From assembly GCF_001025135.1 (NCBI RefSeq), contig NZ_AP012323.1, positions 930,001 through 994,000 of the forward strand: DNA of 64,000 nucleotides, given 5' to 3'. Positions 8,195-17,673 of this stretch are shown piece by piece. Made by a program: the position numbers and the translations under genes. How positions within the stretch are numbered: position 1 is the first letter of the stretch; each line of letters begins with the position of its first letter. Source of the DNA: Bifidobacterium bifidum ATCC 29521 = JCM 1255 = DSM 20456 (GTDB lineage: Bacteria; Actinomycetota; Actinomycetes; Actinomycetales; Bifidobacteriaceae). A model generated the notes under the pieces. It was given only the letters and a program-made list of their open reading frames with translations. It had not been told where the DNA came from and made no database searches.

Positions 8195-11022
8195 GCGAAT
8201 CGCGCGACGACGCCCAGACGAAAACGCGTGGAACGTTGCTGGTGGTCGATGGCCACTCGCTTGCGTTCCGCGCGTTTTTCGCTTTACCGGCGGAAAATTT
8301 CAGTACTCAGGCCGGTCAGGCCACGAACGCGGTATGGGGTTTCGCCACGATGCTGTCCCAGGTGCTGGACAGCGAGAAGCCCGACCATCTCGCGGTCGCG
8401 TTCGACATGAAGGGCGGCACCTTCCGCAACGAGATGCTGCCGCAATACAAGGGCACCCGCGAAGCGGCGCCGGAGGATCTGCTCACCCAGCTGCCGCTCA
8501 TCCAGAAGATGCTCACGGCGCTGGGCGTCACCTACGTCGAAAAGCAGGGGTATGAGGGCGACGACATCATCGCCACGCTCGCCGCGATGGGGGAGCGGTC
8601 CGGATACGACACGCTGGTGCTGTCCGGCGACCGCGACGCCTTCCAGCTGATCGACGAGCGCGTCACCGTGCTGTATCCCGGGCATCACTTCAAGGACCTC
8701 AAGCACATGACGCCGCAGGCGGTGGAGGACAAGTACCATGTCGGCCCCGCGCAATACCCGGATCTTGCGGCGTTGCGCGGCGAGACTGCCGACAACATCC
8801 CCGGCGTGCCCGGCGTCGGCGACGGGTTCGCGGCGAAGTGGATCAACCAGTACGGCGGACTTGAGGGTATCATCGAGCACGCCGACGAGATAGGCGGCAA
8901 GAAGGGCGAGTCGCTGCGCGAGAACATCGAGCAGGTCAAGCTCAACCGCAAGGTCAACGCTCTGCGGCGCGACGTGGACCTCGGTATCGGCATCGAGGAC
9001 CTGACATTCGGCGAGGTGGACGCCGACGCGCTTTCGGAACTGTTCACCAGCCTCGAATTCGGCCCGCGCACCCGCAGCAAGGTGCTCAAGTCGTTCAACG
9101 CCGGCAAGCAGGCCAGCGACGCAGCTGACAAGCACGCAGACGACGAGGACACCTCCGACGACCTGAGGATTCCCGAGGCCGTGACCATCGCGGATGAGGC
9201 GGCGTTGGCGGCATGGATCGACTCCGCACGAGACGGTCTCGGCTCGCCTGCCGACAATTCGGATGATGAGCCGCGCAACCGGGCGCACTGCGCCGACGTC
9301 ATGGCATCGACCTGCGCGCTGTATGCCGAAGGCTCATCCAAACCCGGGAACCCGGGATGCAGCGTGCTGATGCTGGAGGTCGGCGGCAAGGCGGCCGTGC
9401 TGGAAGCCGGCGTGATCGCCGGCGTCCGTCCCGCGTTGCAGCGGTTCCTTGACGGGCACGCCGACCGGATAGTCGTGCACGGGTACAAGGAGCAGTCGCA
9501 CATCCTCGCGTCGCTCGGACTGGACCTCGCCGAGCCGTGGTTCGATACGAAACTCGCCGGATACCTGGTCCAGCCGGACTATCATGCCGATTCGCTGGAA
9601 CAGGCGGCATCCCATTTCCTGCAGCTGCAATTGGACAATGCCGATGACGTCGCGCAGGGGCAGCTGGACTTGAGCGGCGACGTCGATCCGGCCGACCAGC
9701 GCAAGGATCTGCTTCATATGGCCATGGTTCGCGCCCTCGCCGACATGCTGGCCGCGAAGATCGACGAACGAGAGCAGTTCAGGCTGCTGCAGTCCATCGA
9801 GCTGCCGGTGTCCCACGTGCTGTTCGGCATGGAGCAGGTCGGTGCCAGCGTGGACTTCATGCGCCTGACCGAGATGCGCGACCGGTTCGCCGTCGACGCT
9901 CGCGACGCGCAGGAGACCGCCTGGCAGTTCGCCGGGAGCCGCGTCAACCTGCAAAGCCCCAAGCAGTTGCAGGCCGTGCTGTTCGACGACATGGGCCTCA
10001 AGCCGACCAAGAAAACAAAATCGGGTTCGTACACGACCAATGCGTCCGCGCTGCAGGATCTCGCGGTCCGATCCGTCGGCAACGAGCGCGCCAACGGATT
10101 CCTGACCGCGCTGCTGCGCCATCGCGAGACGAACAAGCTCAAGCAGATCGTCCAAAGCCTGATCGATGCGGTGAACCCTGATGACGGGAGAATCCACACC
10201 ACGTTCGAGCAGACCGTGGCCGCCACCGGACGGCTCAGTTCCGTCGACCCGAACCTGCAGAACATCCCCAACCGCAATGCCGAGGGCCGCGAGATTCGCT
10301 CCGCGTTCGTGCCCGGAGAGGGCTATGAGTCGCTGTTGAGCTCCGACTACTCGCAGGTCGAGCTGCGCATCATGGCCGACCTGTCGGGCGATGACGCGCT
10401 GATCGAGGCGTTCCGCTCCGGAGCTGACTTCCACAAGTACGTGGCGAGCCTCGTGTACGGCATCCCCGTTGACGACATCACCCCCGACCAGCGCACCCAC
10501 GTAAAGGCGATGAGCTACGGGCTGGCGTACGGATTGAGCACCTACGGTCTCGCCCAGCAGCTCAAAATCAGCCCCGGCGAGGCTGACCGGCTGAAATCGC
10601 AGTATTTCGCGACGTTCGGCAAGGTCCACGAGTATCTGGAATCCCTGGTCGCCGGCGCCCGCGAGAAGGGCTACACCGAGACGATGTTCGGCAGGTGTCG
10701 GTACTTCCCCGGACTGCAGTCGCCGAACCGCAACATACGCGACGCCGCCGAGCGGGGAGCACTCAACGCGCCCATCCAGGGCTCGGCCGCAGACATCATG
10801 AAGATCGCCATGATCCACGCGTCCGACGCGCTCGCCAAGGCCAAGGTCCGTAGCCGTATCATCCTGCAGATCCACGACGAACTCGTGGTGGAGATAGCCC
10901 CCGGCGAAGCCGAGCAGGTGACGGGCCTGGTGCGCGACGCCATGGAGCACGCGGGCGATCTCGCCGTGCCGTTGGACGTGTCCACCGGCATCGGCTCCGA
11001 CTGGCAGCTCGCCGCCCACTGA
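8191..11022 (+). CDS. polA: DNA polymerase I
   Basis: The 943-residue repair and Okazaki-fragment polymerase. It has an N-terminal 5'-3' exonuclease/FEN domain (LLVVDGHSLAFRAFFALP; GYEGDDIIATLA; GDRDAFQL; GETADNIPGVPGVG). A central 3'-5' exonuclease-like domain appears degenerate, as is usual in actinobacteria. The polymerase domain shows motif A DYSQVELRIMA (near 719), O-helix RTHVKAMSYGLAYGL and motif C QIHDELVVE (near 892). The Tyr in the O-helix is of the mycobacterial type. It overlaps the upstream ANTAR gene by four bases. It supplies resynthesis after UvrB/UvrD-dependent excision. Confidence 0.97.
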   Translation: MSESRDDAQTKTRGTLLVVDGHSLAFRAFFALPAENFSTQAGQATNAVWGFATMLSQVLDSEKPDHLAVAFDMKGGTFRNEMLPQYKGTREAAPEDLLTQLPLIQKMLTALGVTYVEKQGYEGDDIIATLAAMGERSGYDTLVLSGDRDAFQLIDERVTVLYPGHHFKDLKHMTPQAVEDKYHVGPAQYPDLAALRGETADNIPGVPGVGDGFAAKWINQYGGLEGIIEHADEIGGKKGESLRENIEQVKLNRKVNALRRDVDLGIGIEDLTFGEVDADALSELFTSLEFGPRTRSKVLKSFNAGKQASDAADKHADDEDTSDDLRIPEAVTIADEAALAAWIDSARDGLGSPADNSDDEPRNRAHCADVMASTCALYAEGSSKPGNPGCSVLMLEVGGKAAVLEAGVIAGVRPALQRFLDGHADRIVVHGYKEQSHILASLGLDLAEPWFDTKLAGYLVQPDYHADSLEQAASHFLQLQLDNADDVAQGQLDLSGDVDPADQRKDLLHMAMVRALADMLAAKIDEREQFRLLQSIELPVSHVLFGMEQVGASVDFMRLTEMRDRFAVDARDAQETAWQFAGSRVNLQSPKQLQAVLFDDMGLKPTKKTKSGSYTTNASALQDLAVRSVGNERANGFLTALLRHRETNKLKQIVQSLIDAVNPDDGRIHTTFEQTVAATGRLSSVDPNLQNIPNRNAEGREIRSAFVPGEGYESLLSSDYSQVELRIMADLSGDDALIEAFRSGADFHKYVASLVYGIPVDDITPDQRTHVKAMSYGLAYGLSTYGLAQQLKISPGEADRLKSQYFATFGKVHEYLESLVAGAREKGYTETMFGRCRYFPGLQSPNRNIRDAAERGALNAPIQGSAADIMKIAMIHASDALAKAKVRSRIILQIHDELVVEIAPGEAEQVTGLVRDAMEHAGDLAVPLDVSTGIGSDWQLAAH

Positions 11023-11074
11023 CGGCGACGGCACGGCGACGGCACGACGGCAAGAAAAGAAAAGAGGACAAGCC

Positions 11075-11992
11075 ATGACCACGCTTCGACAGGTCGTCAA
11101 CGTAGTGGAAACCCTGTATCCGCTGCGCTATGCGGAATCCTGGGACGCGCCCGGCCTGATCGTCGGTGAGCCCGGTGCCGACGTCGGACTGGTCGCATTC
11201 GCCGCGGACCCCACCATGGCGGTGATCGATGAGGCCATCGAACGCGGCGCCGACCTGCTGATATGCCATCACCCGCTGCTGTTCCGTTCCGTGCACGCCG
11301 TCTCCGGACAGGACGTGCACGGCGCCATCGTCGGCAAACTGTACAGCCATCACTGCGCTCTGTGGGTGGGTCACACCAACGCCGATTCCGCGTGGCGCGG
11401 TGTAGGGCAGGCTGCGGCCGACGCGTTCGGCCTGGTCGATCAGCGGCCTCTGGTGCCCATCGACGACCCGGGGTCTGCGCACGCCGTGGGCCTGGGTCGT
11501 GTCGGCCTGCTGGAGGAGCCGATGACCTTGGAGCGTTTCGCGCATCGCGTGGCGCAGGCGCTGCCGGCCACGAATCTTGGTATTCAGGTCGCCGGCGACC
11601 TCCAGTCGCTCGTGCGGCGCGTCGCGGTGCTGCCGGGATCGGGGGACTCGCTGTTCGACGAGGTGCGGGCCAGCGGAGCCGATGTGTATGTGACCAGCGA
11701 CCTGCGCCATCATCCGGCGACGGACGCCTTGGAACAGGCGCGGTACGAGGCGTCGCTGCTCTCGCGCGGACTGGCCGCCCCCTCGGCCGGGAATACGGGA
11801 ACGGCAGGGAACGCCGTCGCGCGTCCGGCGCTGATTAACACGCCGCATTCCGCCATCGAGTCGCTGTGGTTCCGATACGCCCCGGACGACATCGCCGCGG
11901 CGGTCGAGCGGGCGACGGGGGAGACCATACGCACCACCCATATCACGATGAACACCGATCCGTGGACGCTGAACATCCCCTGCCGGGGCTAG
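11075..11992 (+). CDS. Nif3-like dinuclear metal-centre protein
   Basis: A 305-residue member of the Nif3/YbgI/DUF34 family: hexameric rings with a di-metal site, associated with GTP cyclohydrolase-like and metal-insertase proposals, but without a settled reaction. The metal-binding motif LLICHHPLLFRS lies near residues 66-77, GHTNADSAW near 101-109, and a C-terminal SDLRHHPATDA (208-218) supplies the last His ligands. AAAAGAAAAGAGGA precedes the ATG. It is probably co-transcribed with polA (52-base gap) and the following Nudix gene. Confidence 0.88.
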   Translation: MTTLRQVVNVVETLYPLRYAESWDAPGLIVGEPGADVGLVAFAADPTMAVIDEAIERGADLLICHHPLLFRSVHAVSGQDVHGAIVGKLYSHHCALWVGHTNADSAWRGVGQAAADAFGLVDQRPLVPIDDPGSAHAVGLGRVGLLEEPMTLERFAHRVAQALPATNLGIQVAGDLQSLVRRVAVLPGSGDSLFDEVRASGADVYVTSDLRHHPATDALEQARYEASLLSRGLAAPSAGNTGTAGNAVARPALINTPHSAIESLWFRYAPDDIAAAVERATGETIRTTHITMNTDPWTLNIPCRG

Positions 11993-12045
11993 CCGGTTGC
12001 CGCTGCACATCGCTGACAACTTCTTTCGAAAAAGGACCATTCATC

Positions 12046-12744
12046 ATGCCTGACCGTTCAACCGCTGACACCGCTGGCACTGCCGAAACCGTGGGTACCG
12101 CCGCCGCAAGCGACATCACCCGGCAGGTCGACGCGCTGCTCGACCGCTCCACCGACGGCATCGTCATGGACAGCCGGGATCGCAGGGCCGTCGTGCTGTC
12201 ACGACAGACCGTGTACCAAGGGGCGGTGTTCGACGTGGAGGACATGCGCATCGCGCTGCCGGCCGGTGGCGGGGACTGCGTCACCGTGCGTCGCCAGGTG
12301 TGCCGTCACGCGCCATGCGTCGTCATGCTCGTCCATGACGAGGCCCGGGACCTGTACCTGCTGGAGCGCGAGTACCGCGTAGGCTCCGACCTGTTCGCCT
12401 ACGGTCTGCCAGCGGGACTGATGGACGACGGAGAGGACGTGGAGCAGGCGGCGCTGCGCGAGCTCGCCGAGGAGACCGGCGTGGTGCCGGTCGGAGAGGA
12501 CGACGTCATATTCGACCATGTGGGGGCATTCTACTCATCGGAAGGCATGAGCGACGAGCTCGCCAACATCATGGTCATGCACCTGCGACGCTGGGAAAGC
12601 CGACCGCGCCGGTTCGATCCCGACGAACACGTGGAATCTGCGTGGGTGACCTGGCGCCAACTCGCCGGAGTGCCGGTCACCGCGTCGAACTCCGTCATCG
12701 CCATACAGCATGAGACGATTCAGCGAATCCTGAAAAAACAATAA
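12046..12744 (+). CDS. Nudix hydrolase (ADP-ribose pyrophosphatase family)
   Basis: A 232-residue protein with a canonical Nudix box, GLMDDGEDVEQAALRELAEETGVV (G-x5-E-x7-REL-x-EE-x-G). It is preceded by LLEREYRVGSDLFAYGLPAG, as in ADP-ribose pyrophosphatases. The first 50 residues (Thr/Ala-rich) are variable. I chose ATG 12046 (MPDRSTAD) because AAAAAGGA lies about 10 bases upstream and longer versions overlap the Nif3-like gene. It is likely the third gene of the polA-nif3-nudix run. Substrate is inferred only from family. Confidence 0.85.
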   Translation: MPDRSTADTAGTAETVGTAAASDITRQVDALLDRSTDGIVMDSRDRRAVVLSRQTVYQGAVFDVEDMRIALPAGGGDCVTVRRQVCRHAPCVVMLVHDEARDLYLLEREYRVGSDLFAYGLPAGLMDDGEDVEQAALRELAEETGVVPVGEDDVIFDHVGAFYSSEGMSDELANIMVMHLRRWESRPRRFDPDEHVESAWVTWRQLAGVPVTASNSVIAIQHETIQRILKKQ

Positions 12745-12823
12745 GTATTCATGGTAAAACAAACATAGTTCGCTGAGAATTTTTCTTTATATCGGTTTGA
12801 AGTTAACTATGTTCACGTTGGCG

Positions 12824-12839
12824 TGCGATAATATGACCA
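12824..12839 (+). promoter_or_regulatory. Candidate extended -10 promoter of glgX, possibly leaderless
   Basis: TGCGATAAT (12824-12832) matches an extended -10 (TG-N-TATAAT) with one change. Transcription would begin about seven bases later, at or very near ATG 12839. No Shine-Dalgarno is visible before either ATG 12833 or ATG 12839, which fits a leaderless message. Confidence 0.4.
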
Positions 12840-14980
12840 TGCAGCAAATACGACCCGGCTCCATGTACCCGTTGGGTGCGAACTACGACGGTTCTGGCGT
12901 GAATTTCGCCTTGTTCTCGCAGGTGGCGGACAAGGTCGAGTTATGTCTGTTCGACGAGGACGACAAAGAGACGCGCATCGAGATGACCGAGCAGAACTCG
13001 TACGTCTGGCATAACTATATTTCCGGAATCCAACCCGGGCAACGCTACGGTTACCGCGTGTACGGCCCGTACGATCCCGCCAAGGGCATGCGGTGCAACC
13101 CGAACAAGCTGCTGCTCGACCCCTACGCCAAAGCCATCGAAGGCAACATCGACGGCGACGAAAGCCTGTTCTCCTACCGTTTCTCCGACCCGGACGGCCC
13201 AATGAACGACCTCGACTCAGCCGATCACACCATGAAGTCCGCAGTCGTCAACCCCTATTTTGACTGGGGCAACGACCAGCATCCGAACACGCCATACCAT
13301 GATTCGGTCATCTACGAAGCCCACGTGCGCGGCATGACCAACCTCAACAAGGACGTGCCGCCGCAGATTCGCGGAACCTACGCCGGCCTCGCGCACCCCT
13401 CGGTGATCGAATACCTGAAAAAGCTCGGCATCACCGCACTGGAGCTCATGCCCATCCACCAGTTCGTCAACGACTCGTTCCTGCAGGAAAAGGGACTGAG
13501 CAACTACTGGGGATACAACACCATCGGGTTCTTCGCGCCGCACAACGCCTACGCATGCTCAGGCCAGCGCGGCGAGCAGGTCAACGAGTTCAAGGCGATG
13601 GTCAAGGCATACCACCGCGCTGGCATCGAGATCATCCTCGACGTGGTTTACAACCACACCGCCGAAGGCAACGACATGGGCCCGACCCTGAGCTTCAGGG
13701 GCATCGACAACCAGTCGTACTATCGTCTGGTAGATGGCGATCCGCGGCATTACTTCGACACCACCGGCACCGGCAACTCGCTGCTCATGCGCTCTCCCCA
13801 CGCGCTGCAGCTCATCACCGACTCGCTGCGTTATTGGGTCACCGAAATGCACGTCGACGGCTTCCGCTTTGATCTGGCCGCCACGCTGGCACGCCAGTTC
13901 CAGGAGGTCGACAAGCTGTCCGCATTCTTCGACATCGTCGAACAGGACCCGGTCATCTCACGTGTCAAACTCATCGCCGAACCGTGGGATCTCGGCTCCG
14001 GCGGCTACCAGGTGGGCGGGTTCCCGTCGAGCTGGTCCGAATGGAACGGCCGTTACCGCGACTGCGTGCGCGACTTCTGGCGCTCGCAGCCGTCCACGCT
14101 TCCCGAGTTCGCCAGCCGTCTGCTCGGCAGCTCCGACCTGTATCAGGTCAACGGCCGCAGGCCGGTCGCTTCGGTGAACTTCATCACCGCGCACGACGGC
14201 TTCACCATGAACGATCTGGTCACGTACAACAACAAGCACAACATGGCCAACGGCGAAGACAACCGCGACGGCGAAAGCAACAATCGTTCATGGAACTGCG
14301 GCGTGGAAGGCCCCACAACCATTAGCGATGTCAACAACCTGCGCCAGCGGCAGCTGCGCAACCTGTTCTCCACGCTGCTGGTCAGCCAGGGCATCCCGAT
14401 GATCTGCGGCGGCGACGAGGTGGAACGCACCCAGCAGGGCAACAACAATGCCTACTGCCAGGACAACGAGATATCGTGGCGCAGCTGGGACTCCACGCCC
14501 GAGCAGGAGGACCTGCTGCAGTTCGTGTCCAAGCTGATTCATCTGCGGCTGGAGCATCCCGTGCTGCACAGGCGCCGCTTCTTCTCCGGGCGTGAGCCGG
14601 GCGAGGACGTCTCGACGATCCCGCAGATCGAATGGTTCGACCACACCGGATCAATCATGGACATGGATGACTGGTCGAACACGCACGCGTTCTCGATGAT
14701 GGTGTTCCTCAACGGCTCGCGCATCCCCGAGACTGACTGGTACGGTTCGCCGATGATCGACAACGATTTCATCCTGATCTTCAACGCGCATTACGAGCCG
14801 ATCATGTTCACGCTGCCCAGTGAGCGGTATGGCAAGAAGTGGCAGCTGCTCATCGACACATACAACCCCAAGGGGCCGGAGCTGAGCTATGAGGCGGGAT
14901 TCGCCATCACCGCTCAGGCGCGCAGCTTCCTGCTGCTCAAGAGTTCTGATTGCCCGGCGGTACGTCGCGAGGACAGCTGA
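12839..14980 (+). CDS. glgX: Glycogen debranching enzyme GlgX (isoamylase family)
   Basis: A GH13 alpha-1,6-glucosidase that trims limit-dextrin branches of glycogen. The roughly 713-residue protein has an N-terminal CBM48 domain (RPGSMYPLGANYDGSGVNFALFS). The GH13 barrel motifs are VIYEAHVRGMT, VVYNHTAEG (region I), VDGFRFDLA (nucleophile Asp), KLIAEPWD (acid/base Glu) and FITAHDGFT. The start is uncertain: TTG 12797, ATG 12833 or ATG 12839. I chose 12839 because family members begin just before RPGSMYPLG and no ribosome-binding site supports the longer forms. Confidence 0.9.
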   Translation: MQQIRPGSMYPLGANYDGSGVNFALFSQVADKVELCLFDEDDKETRIEMTEQNSYVWHNYISGIQPGQRYGYRVYGPYDPAKGMRCNPNKLLLDPYAKAIEGNIDGDESLFSYRFSDPDGPMNDLDSADHTMKSAVVNPYFDWGNDQHPNTPYHDSVIYEAHVRGMTNLNKDVPPQIRGTYAGLAHPSVIEYLKKLGITALELMPIHQFVNDSFLQEKGLSNYWGYNTIGFFAPHNAYACSGQRGEQVNEFKAMVKAYHRAGIEIILDVVYNHTAEGNDMGPTLSFRGIDNQSYYRLVDGDPRHYFDTTGTGNSLLMRSPHALQLITDSLRYWVTEMHVDGFRFDLAATLARQFQEVDKLSAFFDIVEQDPVISRVKLIAEPWDLGSGGYQVGGFPSSWSEWNGRYRDCVRDFWRSQPSTLPEFASRLLGSSDLYQVNGRRPVASVNFITAHDGFTMNDLVTYNNKHNMANGEDNRDGESNNRSWNCGVEGPTTISDVNNLRQRQLRNLFSTLLVSQGIPMICGGDEVERTQQGNNNAYCQDNEISWRSWDSTPEQEDLLQFVSKLIHLRLEHPVLHRRRFFSGREPGEDVSTIPQIEWFDHTGSIMDMDDWSNTHAFSMMVFLNGSRIPETDWYGSPMIDNDFILIFNAHYEPIMFTLPSERYGKKWQLLIDTYNPKGPELSYEAGFAITAQARSFLLLKSSDCPAVRREDS

Positions 14981-15055
14981 GATCTCGTGGCAGGTGCTTC
15001 GCATCTGCGCGCTGTGTGCGCTACGCTAGGCAGGCGCCGACCGGTGACTTGCGTG

Positions 15056-16273
15056 TTACCGGTCGTTCGACAGGCGGGATTGCAGTTCCGCGACCTGCTC
15101 GTTGGGGCCGGAGCCGTCCGCGTCTCGGGCTGGATTGCCGGGGCCGGCACCGGTGCTGTCACCAGTGCCGGGCTGCAGCATCATCAGCTGATCCTGCAGA
15201 CGATCGGCCTCGATTGCGGCGATTTGCCTTGAGAAGACGATGAACCATCCCAGAAACAGCAGTCCGGCGAGCGCTTCGAGATTGGTGAGCGTTCCCTGGC
15301 CCATCAGCATCCTGATACCGATGGCAGAGCAGATCAGAATCGCCAAGGCGGAAATCACCGACATCACCTTCGGTATCCGCGGGGCGAGCCACGGCAGGGA
15401 GAGCATCAACACGCCCATGATGACCGTCAGTCCCTTGGCGCACACGTTGTGCATGATCGGGTGCGGCGTATAGCGGAACGCGCCGATGCCTATGAACATG
15501 AGCCCGGATATGGTCAGCAGCAGCGACAGGATGGCGATACGCAACGTGAAATGCGTGATGTCGCGGTCATCGGCGGCGGTGCCGGTGCTTTTGTTCATCT
15601 GATGGCGTGCTCGATGTATGCGTTCGGTGGTGATCAGCTCCGAGATGGCGAAGTAGCTGACGATGATGATGCACGTTCCGGCGAGCATCAGCGTCGAGTT
15701 GAACATGCGGGCCGCGAACGTGGTGCGGTCGCCGAGCTGCGAGAAATTGTTGTGGTACCAGTACGGGTCGTCGGTGGTCAGGCCGGCGGTGCACACGCCG
15801 GAAATCACGAAGAACGGCAGCAGCGAGGCCAACGTCTTCGCGTTCATCATCTCCGCCTGCACGAACGTCATATAACCGACGACGCCCGCGAAGCCGGCGC
15901 AGATGGGGGTGAGGTATCCGCTGAACGTCGCCGACCCCATCATGCCGTTGATTGCGCCGAGTAGGGCGAATGACGAGAGGAACACGGTCGCCGCGTACAC
16001 GATCGACAATGCGAGGATTTCGAACACGCGACGAATCGGGGCGAACCAGCCGCGATGCAGGTTGAGCGAATGGGAGTGGCTGGCGTAACCGACGCAGAAT
16101 GACAGGGCGGCGCAACCGGCCAGAATGCCCGCGCACACCATGAAACGTCGTTGGGTGATCTGCCAGATCGCCGGGGCGAACTGCATGTACAGCGACATCA
16201 TTATCGCGCCGACCATCGCGCAGATCAGGAATGAGATCAGACCAAGGGTCTCCGCTCGCTGATGACGTCCCAT
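15056..16273 (-). CDS. Polytopic membrane protein (DUF998-like), function unknown
   Basis: A 405-residue protein with roughly ten hydrophobic segments and a polar C-terminal tail of about 45 residues (Gly/Asp/Pro-rich). The stretch GAFRYTPHPIMHNVCAKGL resembles the conserved loop with a His in DUF998-type membrane proteins, but I am not certain of the family. I chose ATG 16273 (MGRHQRAETLG) because GAAAGGGG lies just upstream; the frame stays open 255 bases further into the palindrome region, which is unlikely to be coding. No neighbour suggests a role. The gene stands alone, with glgX convergent on its 3' side. Confidence 0.65.
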   Translation of the reverse strand: MGRHQRAETLGLISFLICAMVGAIMMSLYMQFAPAIWQITQRRFMVCAGILAGCAALSFCVGYASHSHSLNLHRGWFAPIRRVFEILALSIVYAATVFLSSFALLGAINGMMGSATFSGYLTPICAGFAGVVGYMTFVQAEMMNAKTLASLLPFFVISGVCTAGLTTDDPYWYHNNFSQLGDRTTFAARMFNSTLMLAGTCIIIVSYFAISELITTERIHRARHQMNKSTGTAADDRDITHFTLRIAILSLLLTISGLMFIGIGAFRYTPHPIMHNVCAKGLTVIMGVLMLSLPWLAPRIPKVMSVISALAILICSAIGIRMLMGQGTLTNLEALAGLLFLGWFIVFSRQIAAIEADRLQDQLMMLQPGTGDSTGAGPGNPARDADGSGPNEQVAELQSRLSNDR

Positions 16274-16465
16274 GACACCCCTTTCGCCGTCCGGATATCC
16301 ATTGTACTCGTGCGGTTTCGCGGCTGTGTTGCGTTGGTGGCCGGGGAGGGGGGCGGTGCGGGACGAGATTGTGACGCGACGGTACGGGGTTATGACGGGG
16401 CGGCGTGGGACGATGACCGGTATGCGGCGTGGTGCCTGTTCGTGCGTGGGATGTGTCGTCCGGAT

Positions 16466-16581
16466 TTGCGTTCCTAAGTGCGCGCCGAAACGACGACCGT
16501 GCGCACATAGGTACGCAAACAGGGCCATTTGCGTACCTATGTTCGCGCACTCGTCGTTTCGGCGCGCACTTAGGAACGCAA
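16466..16581. repeat. Near-perfect 116-bp palindrome (54-bp arms)
   Basis: The left arm (16466-16519) and right arm (16528-16581) are complementary over 54 positions, with only a few mismatches in the middle (CCGTGCGCA against GTGCGCGAA) and an 8-base loop. It begins TTGCGTTCCTAAGTGCGCGC and the arms would form a very stable cruciform or RNA hairpin. It lies 192 bases upstream of the minus-strand membrane gene and 181 bases before tRNA-Pro, so it is not placed as an ordinary terminator. The remaining sequence of the 16274-16762 gap shows no gene. Confidence 0.9.
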
Positions 16582-16762
16582 TGGGAGGGGCCTACATTGC
16601 GCCGATTATTTGGACCATCGGCGGGGTGGAAGATGCGGGTCGAGTCCAATGGCCCCGGATTCGGTTGCCAAGGTCTACGGAACCCGGTGATAATTGAAAA
16701 ACGGGCTCAGTCTCGGCCTATGGTATACTCAACATTTGTGCTTTGCCTTGGGCTGGGCACAT

Positions 16763-16836
16763 CGGGCTGTAGCGCAGTTTGGTAGCGCGCCTGCTTTGGG
16801 AGCAGGATGTCGCAGGTTCAAATCCTGTCAGCCCGA
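16763..16836 (+). tRNA. tRNA-Pro(TGG)
   Basis: Acceptor CGGGCTG / CAGCCCG, anticodon arm CCTGC-TTTGGGA-GCAGG with anticodon TGG, T-arm GCAGG-TTCAAAT-CCTGT. The length is 74 nt and CCA is not fully encoded. The two kilobases downstream are filled with gene debris, suggesting this tRNA has served as an integration site. Confidence 0.95.
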
Positions 16837-16956
16837 CCGGAGCCCTACTCCCGCTTGGGGAGTGGGAGTAGAGCTTGAAATCGTGTTGACGGACGTTGTC
16901 GCTGCAGTGGCCTTCGGTGCGGTGGCGGAGGCCGCCTACATCGTCTAAGGAGCATC

Positions 16957-17235
16957 ATGCGGATATCGGCACCGTGATCACGCTCGGGTCCGGGTTCGTG
17001 GCGTTGATCGTGCCCGCGTTCGTTCGGGTATTCAAGAAGTATATTCCCCAGCGGATACGTCGGATCCGTGTTCCTCGCCGCATCCATCCGGTTCGGCGTC
17101 ATCGCCATCGCCGCCACCGGCGGATTCGACGGTACTTATATATGGGGCATCGTGCTCGCGGGCGTAGTGGGCGTCGCTCAGACCGTGTACGCACTCGTCA
17201 ACCAAGCCTTTGACGGAAGACTGTCTAAAGCGTAG
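16957..17235 (+). pseudogene. Degraded small membrane protein, phage holin-like
   Basis: AAGGAGCATC immediately precedes ATG 16957, but the frame stops after six codons. Inserting one base restores ADIGTVITLGSGFVALIVP followed by VRVFKKYI. A second shift near 17055 restores GYVGSVFLAASIRFG, IAATGGFDGTYIWGIVLAGV and the C-terminus VNQAFDGRLSKA. The combined product would be about 90 residues with two or three membrane helices and a basic link, the size and shape of phage holins. The identification as holin is inference from shape and from its place next to a tRNA. Confidence 0.5.
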
Positions 17236-17367
17236 AACAGTGCCGGGTAAGGCCCGAAATCCTGCGCACTTTGTGATTTGAGTTTCCTGGAAGAGGATAT
17301 GGCCCGTGCCGGGTACGATTTTCAGTCGCTAACACTAGAAAACCGCGATTGGAAAGAGGCAGAGGCC

Positions 17368-17673
17368 ATGTCCAAGGAAATCATACAGTTCGATGACGCC
17401 ATGTTCGAGACAAAGCTCGACGCCATGGTGCGTGACAAGGTAGAACAAATAGTCAACGCGATGCCCGACGCTTCAGGCCGACGAGATCGCCAACGCCGCG
17501 AGATACGAACGAACCGGCGAACGCAAGGCGTACCGTGCCGGCCACTACGAACGCAGCCTGACCGCCAAGGCCGGCAGGCCGGAGCCGAAGGTGCCCAAGC
17601 TCAAAGGTGCCCTGTTCGAGTCGGCGGTGGTCGAACGCTGCCGGCGGCGCGAGTCCGGCGTCGGGGAGGCGCG
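17368..17673 (+). pseudogene. IS256-family transposase, N-terminal fragment
   Basis: The piece starts MSKEIIQFDDAMFETKLDAM. After a +1 shift near 17468 it continues LQADEIANAARYERTGER, then RAGHYERSLTAKAGRPEP and VERCRRRESGVGEA. This is the N-terminal part of IS256-type (Mutator superfamily) transposases; the DDE catalytic region is absent. It ends abruptly at about 17673, where antisense GNAT sequence begins. It cannot be functional. Confidence 0.85.

Noticed and set aside
16466..16581. The large palindrome as a transcription terminator
   Set aside because: It lies upstream, not downstream, of the nearest genes and has no T-run.
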